The notes under the pieces are model-generated. The model worked only from the letters and a program-made list of their open reading frames with translations, searched no databases and was not told the DNA's origin. A stretch of DNA of 64,000 nucleotides. Source: Bin87 sp965203855 (GTDB taxonomy: Bacteria; Chloroflexota; Dehalococcoidia; Lucifugimonadales; UBA3495). Positions within the stretch are counted from its first letter, which is position 1; every line of letters starts with the position of its first letter. Made by a program: the position numbers and the translations under genes. The stretch is from contig CBDBDN010000005.1 in assembly GCA_965203855.1 (NCBI GenBank), positions 806,001-870,000 of the forward strand, given 5' to 3'. Positions 61,501-64,000 of the stretch are shown here, piece by piece.

Positions 61501-61685
61501 TCGGGGATGCCGCGCGGCGCGCTCAATTCCGCTACCAGCGTGAACCGCTCCCGGTGCGCCCGGCAGTAATCGGCCAGGCAGTTCTCAAAGGCCCTCCGGA
61601 TGCTTCGCTCGTTGCTGGAGCCGCCGGCGGCAATCAGCTCGGCCAGCTCGGCGCGATAGCGTTCAATGTGCGGGTAGGATGGCAT
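58515..61685 (-). CDS. Type IIG/ISP-like restriction-modification protein
   Basis: A 1056-residue protein. The N-terminal domain has GYWEAKD (nuclease-like E-x-K). A helical spacer leads to the gamma-class N6-adenine methyltransferase core, with motif I ILDPATGTGTFITSL (about residue 338) and motif IV GNPPY (about residue 451). A long target-recognition and type ISP-like C-terminus follows, including AYIYALLHDPAYQQRYE and REFPRVYF. Unlike true type ISP enzymes, no helicase domain is seen. I use the ATG at 61685; a GTG 24 bases upstream is possible. Confidence 0.88.
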   Translation of the reverse strand: MPSYPHIERYRAELAELIAAGGSSNERSIRRAFENCLADYCRAHRERFTLVAELSAPRGIPDGTVKDALRMNRGYWEAKDAGDDLDAEIQAKFNRGYPRDNIIFEDSRTAVLVQNGSEAMRVDMSRPRELHRLIQNFLDYELPEIEEFRQARQQFKADLPAVLDNLRGVVVRAEQDNLSYQRSAAGFLALCRQTISPEVSDADVREMLLQHILTKDIFNRVFAEDQFHRENNIARQLDALEQTFFTGDVRRQAVDRLRTYYGAIGRAADEIADNAEKQQFLKAIYEDFYTAYNPAAADRLGVVYTPNEIVDFIIRGADWLLSKHFGRRLADDNVQILDPATGTGTFITSLINYLPADRLKYKYSNEIHANEVAILPYYIANLNIEYTYKERTGHYLEFPNLCFVDTLDNMDWQGASGDAVQRQASFNLGGLSEENLLRVRGQNEKPISVIIGNPPYNDSATLWADGGANRAYPEIDQRIRDTYIAESAAQKTHQYDMYKRFLRWASDRLEGDGIIAFITNRSYIDSRQDDGFRRVARDEFSDLYLVDLGGDIRKSGKVGNVFGIMTGVAIGFLVRQSLNREPVRIHYYALADEQSGPDKLSQLRRANPESITFADIIPDGKSNWLNQSDSGFDNLIPLASRETKFAKSAANEQAIFGLFTNAVKSNRDDWVYDYDARSLRDKALFFADTYNDFLDRGDKSYNPVIKWSSTLRDRFHRGDRIVYNDGSRIQLLWRPFVAKWHFAETIMNDRLTRNHYEMFGSDLQQPNWVINFCVNGKDFYALATDKPCDFHFTGDTQCLPLYRYTADGQRISNITEWGLRQFREHYVNDGIGAEDIFAYIYALLHDPAYQQRYEVDLRREFPRVYFQPDFAWWAQKGRELLDLHLGFETIEPYPLERQDKAGAAPGRAILRLDAERNRIILDEQTTLAGVPDAVWWYQLGSRNAVAWVLDQYKERKPRDATIRERFNTYRFADHKERVIELLARLCTVSVKTMRIVDLELDRWTEIDPDEGLELRPEFLAELLQDAREARAAGRFTIPDAEIAKLEEIVKGYGLDP

Positions 61686-61746
61686 AGCTTTTACTTCGCT
61701 GGCTTGCACAAGCGCATCCTAGTGTTAGGACTAGCGCAACAGCCGC

Positions 61747-61776
61747 TTGACCGCCGGTTAAATGCCGGGCTATAAT
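61747..61776 (+). promoter_or_regulatory. Sigma-70-type promoter of tRNA-Leu
   Basis: TTGACC at 61747-61752 and TATAAT at 61771-61776 with an 18-base spacer, ending 12 bases before the tRNA. It is the best canonical promoter in the window. Confidence 0.85.
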
Positions 61777-61788
61777 TTGGCGTAGCGC

Positions 61789-61879
61789 GGAGGCGTGGCT
61801 GAGCGGTCTAAAGCACCCGACTTAGGATCGGGCTAGGGTGGTGCAACACCCTACACAGGTTCGAATCCTGTCGCCTCCG
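61789..61879 (+). tRNA. tRNA-Leu (anticodon UAG)
   Basis: The acceptor stem GGAGGCG pairs with CGCCTCC. The D arm GCTGAGCGGTCTAAAGC carries GG in the loop. The anticodon arm CCCGA CTTAGGA TCGGG has anticodon TAG. A long class II variable arm and the T arm ACAGG TTCGAAT CCTGT follow. The flanking bases GC/GC would extend the acceptor pairing to nine bp, so the exact 5' end may differ by two bases. No CCA is encoded. Confidence 0.93.
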
Positions 61880-61976
61880 CAGATGATAGGATACAGATTG
61901 CCCCAATTGGCTTTCAAGGCTAAATCAGGGCTAAACCAGGGCTAGTAACAGCCAACCGCTACAAGCAACGAGGGCT

Positions 61977-62480
61977 ATGATGAATAGGCAAATGACCAAG
62001 CGCACGATGGATGGCTTGCTCGCGGAACTTTATGCCAAGAAAGAGCGGCTGGCGGAGGAAGCCCATGAAGCCGAAATGGACATTGCCGCGGTGGAGCGAA
62101 CTTTGTCCATCATTGAAAGCAGCGGCAACGAAGTTGAGGGCAAGATTTTCGACGAATCGGATGACAAGGTTGCCGCCGCCGACATCGCGCACTGCAAGAC
62201 CCAGCGGGCTGCGCTCTACGAAATTGCCAAACTGAACGATGGCACCGTGCGGGCAACTAGCGCAGGGGACCTGATCATAGCTGCCGGCTTGTCTGACGGC
62301 AAGCGGGCCAGCGTTATTGCGACCACGCATCGTTTCATGAGTCTGAGCGACGAATGGGAATGGACGGAGCCGGGCACCTTTCGCCTCAAAGCATTCACCC
62401 CGCAGGAGCCCAAGCCGGCTTACCGCCAGCCGCATCAAGACTTTGCTGCTGTCATGGACGTTGACGATTTGCCGTTCTGA
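61977..62480 (+). CDS. Hypothetical protein with coiled coil and winged-helix-like end
   Basis: A 167-residue protein. Residues 10-52 form a charged helix (LLAELYAKKERLAEEAHEAEMDIAAVERTLSII), and the second half (RAALYEIAKLNDGTVRATSAGDLIIAAGLSDGKRASVIATTHRFMSLSDEWEW) resembles a winged helix. Acidic tail. It starts 98 bases after the tRNA, beyond three short GGGCTAAAYCA-type repeats. No family recognised; possibly DNA binding. Confidence 0.6.
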   Translation: MMNRQMTKRTMDGLLAELYAKKERLAEEAHEAEMDIAAVERTLSIIESSGNEVEGKIFDESDDKVAAADIAHCKTQRAALYEIAKLNDGTVRATSAGDLIIAAGLSDGKRASVIATTHRFMSLSDEWEWTEPGTFRLKAFTPQEPKPAYRQPHQDFAAVMDVDDLPF

Positions 62481-62655
62481 TGCGCTTTCAGGCCAACAGC
62501 AGTTAGGACTCTGTCCCATTCTGTGCGCCGCTATCGCCCCGTGCTATAATCCCCCCACATCCGCTACCCTTGCGCCGTCTTACTGCCGGTTTGCAACCGC
62601 CCGCCCAGCGCGCGCCGTCCCGCCGCCGGCTAATCCTTTCCGTGAGGTTTCTATT

Positions 62656-63867
62656 ATGCAGTGGGCCTCCGCCATCTCCCAGCAAAATACCCTCCGCGCC
62701 GCCCTTGCCGAGTGCGCCGACGCCGTCCGCGCCGCCCTGGACGCCGGCTCCGATGCCGATGCTAACTCCTCCCCAGATCTGGCCGTCGTGTTCGCCGCAT
62801 CGGAGTACGCCGACGACTATGCCGACTTGCCCGACATCGTAGGCGAGCTGCTGGGGCGGCAAGCTTTGCTGCTGGGCTGCTCCGGCGGCGGCATCATCGG
62901 CGGCGGCGCCGAGATTGAGCAGGAACCGGCCGTATCTCTTACCGCCGCCAGACTGCCCGGCGTCCGCATCCGGCCCGTCCGCCTGGAAGCCGGCGACCTG
63001 CCCAGCCTGGACGCCCCGCCCGACGACTGGCACGACGCCCTCGGCGTCAATCCCGCCGACCAGCCGCAGTTCGTCCTGCTGGCCGACCCGATGTCCTTTC
63101 CGGCGCAGGAATTCCTGCTGGGAATGGACTACGCCTATCCCGCCGCCGCCAAAATCGGCGGGCTGGCCAGCGCCGGCCAGGGCGCGCGGCAGAACGGCCT
63201 GTTCCTCGCCGCCGACTACCACGACTCCGGCGCGGTGGGCGTGGCCCTCTCCGGCAATATCGTCGTGGAAACGGTAGTCGCGCAGGGCTGCCGTCCCATC
63301 GGAGAGCCGATGCGGATTACCCGCAGCGACCGCAATTTTCTGGTAGAGCTGGACGAGCATCCCCCCATTGATGTCCTCCGCAGCATCTACCAGCGCGCCG
63401 GCCAGCGCGACCGCGACCTGATGCAGCATTCTCTCTTTCTCGGCGTGGTGATGGACGCCCTGATTGACCGGCCCCAGCAGGGCGATTTCCTCATCCGCAA
63501 TGTGATGGGAATGGATCAGCGCAGCGGCGTCCTGGCTATCGGCGAAATGCTGAAAGAGGGGCAGCTGGTGCAGTTCCATCTGCGCGATGCCGAAACCTCT
63601 GCCGATGACCTGTCCGCCATGCTGGAACGCTACGCTATTGAGAACCGGGAGAACCCGGCCCACGGCGCCCTGCTCTTTTCCTGCCTGGGGCGCGGCAAGT
63701 ATCTCTACGGCAAATCCAACCACGACACCGAAGTGTTTCACGACAAAGTTGGGGCGTCGGTGCCGCTGGGCGGCTTTTTCTGCAACGGCGAAATCGGCCC
63801 GGTCAGCGGCGCCACTTTCCTGCACGGCTACACCAGCAGCTTCGGCATCTTTCGCCCCCGCCTGTAA
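62656..63867 (+). CDS. FIST-domain sensor protein
   Basis: A 403-residue protein with a FIST_N domain (LLGCSGGGIIGGGAEIEQEPAVSLTAARLPGV, AYPAAAKIGGLASAGQGARQNGLFL) and a FIST_C domain (FLIRNVMGMDQRSGVLAIGEMLKEGQLVQFHLRDAETSADDL, ALLFSCLGRGKYLYG, PLGGFFCNGEIGPVSGATFLHGYTSSFGIF). FIST domains are thought to bind small ligands and often feed histidine kinases or chemoreceptors, but no such partner is encoded here. The ATG at 62656 is the start at which homology begins. Confidence 0.92.
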   Translation: MQWASAISQQNTLRAALAECADAVRAALDAGSDADANSSPDLAVVFAASEYADDYADLPDIVGELLGRQALLLGCSGGGIIGGGAEIEQEPAVSLTAARLPGVRIRPVRLEAGDLPSLDAPPDDWHDALGVNPADQPQFVLLADPMSFPAQEFLLGMDYAYPAAAKIGGLASAGQGARQNGLFLAADYHDSGAVGVALSGNIVVETVVAQGCRPIGEPMRITRSDRNFLVELDEHPPIDVLRSIYQRAGQRDRDLMQHSLFLGVVMDALIDRPQQGDFLIRNVMGMDQRSGVLAIGEMLKEGQLVQFHLRDAETSADDLSAMLERYAIENRENPAHGALLFSCLGRGKYLYGKSNHDTEVFHDKVGASVPLGGFFCNGEIGPVSGATFLHGYTSSFGIFRPRL

Positions 63868-63875
63868 ATGATTTT

Positions 63876-63925
63876 CGTCATTCCGGCGCCAGCCGGAATC
63901 TATCTCTGCCGGGATAATGACAATA
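63876..63925. repeat. REP/BIME-like repeat, partial copy 7
   Basis: The left arm pair CGTCATTCCGGC GCCA GCCGGAATCTAT is followed by a diverged core. It lies nine bases after the FIST gene stop, like copy 1 after the SGNH gene. Confidence 0.78.
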
Positions 63926-64000
63926 TCCCATTCATCCCGTCCATCCATGCCATTATCCGTATGAAAGTGTAACGGGCCGAATGCTCGCCGGCATCTCCGC

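Noticed and set aside
61880..61976. A prophage or genomic-island attachment site at the tRNA-Leu 3' end
   Set aside because: No integrase gene and no repeated tRNA 3' segment is visible downstream within the window.

Overview
This window is a GC-rich (about 60 % by eye) bacterial chromosome segment. I think it comes from the Chloroflexota, most likely a Dehalococcoidia/SAR202-type lineage or a related uncultivated, possibly sponge- or seawater-associated, group. That placement is inference. It rests on the combination of LLM-class flavin oxidoreductase, epoxide hydrolase, methanethiol-oxidase-like SBP56, peptide ABC transporter with a Thr/Pro/Ala-rich lipoprotein linker, UGSC selenoprotein, DUF4058 pair, many toxin-antitoxin modules and several restriction systems. 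There is no rRNA and no complete prophage. One tRNA gene, tRNA-Leu(UAG), is present.

Layout. 0-7.6 kb: pheS (3' end) and pheT, separated by a DUF4258/DUF2283-like pair and a Phd/PIN toxin-antitoxin pair. These are followed by a Panacea/RelE-fold pair, a histidine-rich MoeA and an acidic-tailed protein resembling RNA polymerase delta. 7.6-12.5 kb (minus): a surface or polysaccharide operon of SxtJ, DUF5989, a NodU-type carbamoyltransferase and an SGNH hydrolase with a duplicated C-terminal module. 12.6-15.7 kb (minus): McrBC, with McrB broken by an in-frame amber codon. 16-30.5 kb: metabolic and membrane genes (epoxide hydrolase, LLM oxidoreductase, TylF-type methyltransferase, metallo-beta-lactamase-fold hydrolase, SBP56/methanethiol oxidase) mixed with a NERD helicase, an HsdR scar and a type IIG-like methyltransferase. 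30.5-37.2 kb (minus): a peptide ABC transporter (permeases and binding protein) split by a 2.6-kb island of nucleotidyltransferase/HEPN-like genes. 37.2-43.7 kb: a gene graveyard with IS5-family remnants, a type III methyltransferase stub, frameshifted small genes and a MITE. 43.8-47.1 kb (minus): two paralogous tubulin/FtsZ-like proteins. 47.4-51.0 kb (minus): alpha/beta hydrolase, pyrE, nadD, obgE. 51.0-51.4 kb: a divergent intergenic region with nine copies of a TTRTCARCG-like nonamer. 51.4-58.2 kb (plus): an oxidoreductase, a second HEPN-like pair, DUF4177-like small genes, then the UGSC selenoprotein locus with two DUF4058 genes inside it. 58.3-61.7 kb (minus): a large restriction-modification protein translationally coupled to a RelE toxin. 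61.7-64 kb: tRNA-Leu, a small gene and a FIST-domain protein.

Themes. Core housekeeping genes (pheST, pyrE, nadD, obgE, moeA) are interleaved with defence and conflict genes: five restriction loci or scars, four classical toxin-antitoxin loci and two HEPN-like cassettes. A roughly 94-bp palindromic REP/BIME-like repeat occurs at seven places, three of them full length. The most interesting elements are the tubulin-like pair, the selenoprotein with its in-frame TGA and SECIS-like hairpin, the recurring two-gene HEPN-like cassette, and the nonamer cluster at 51 kb.
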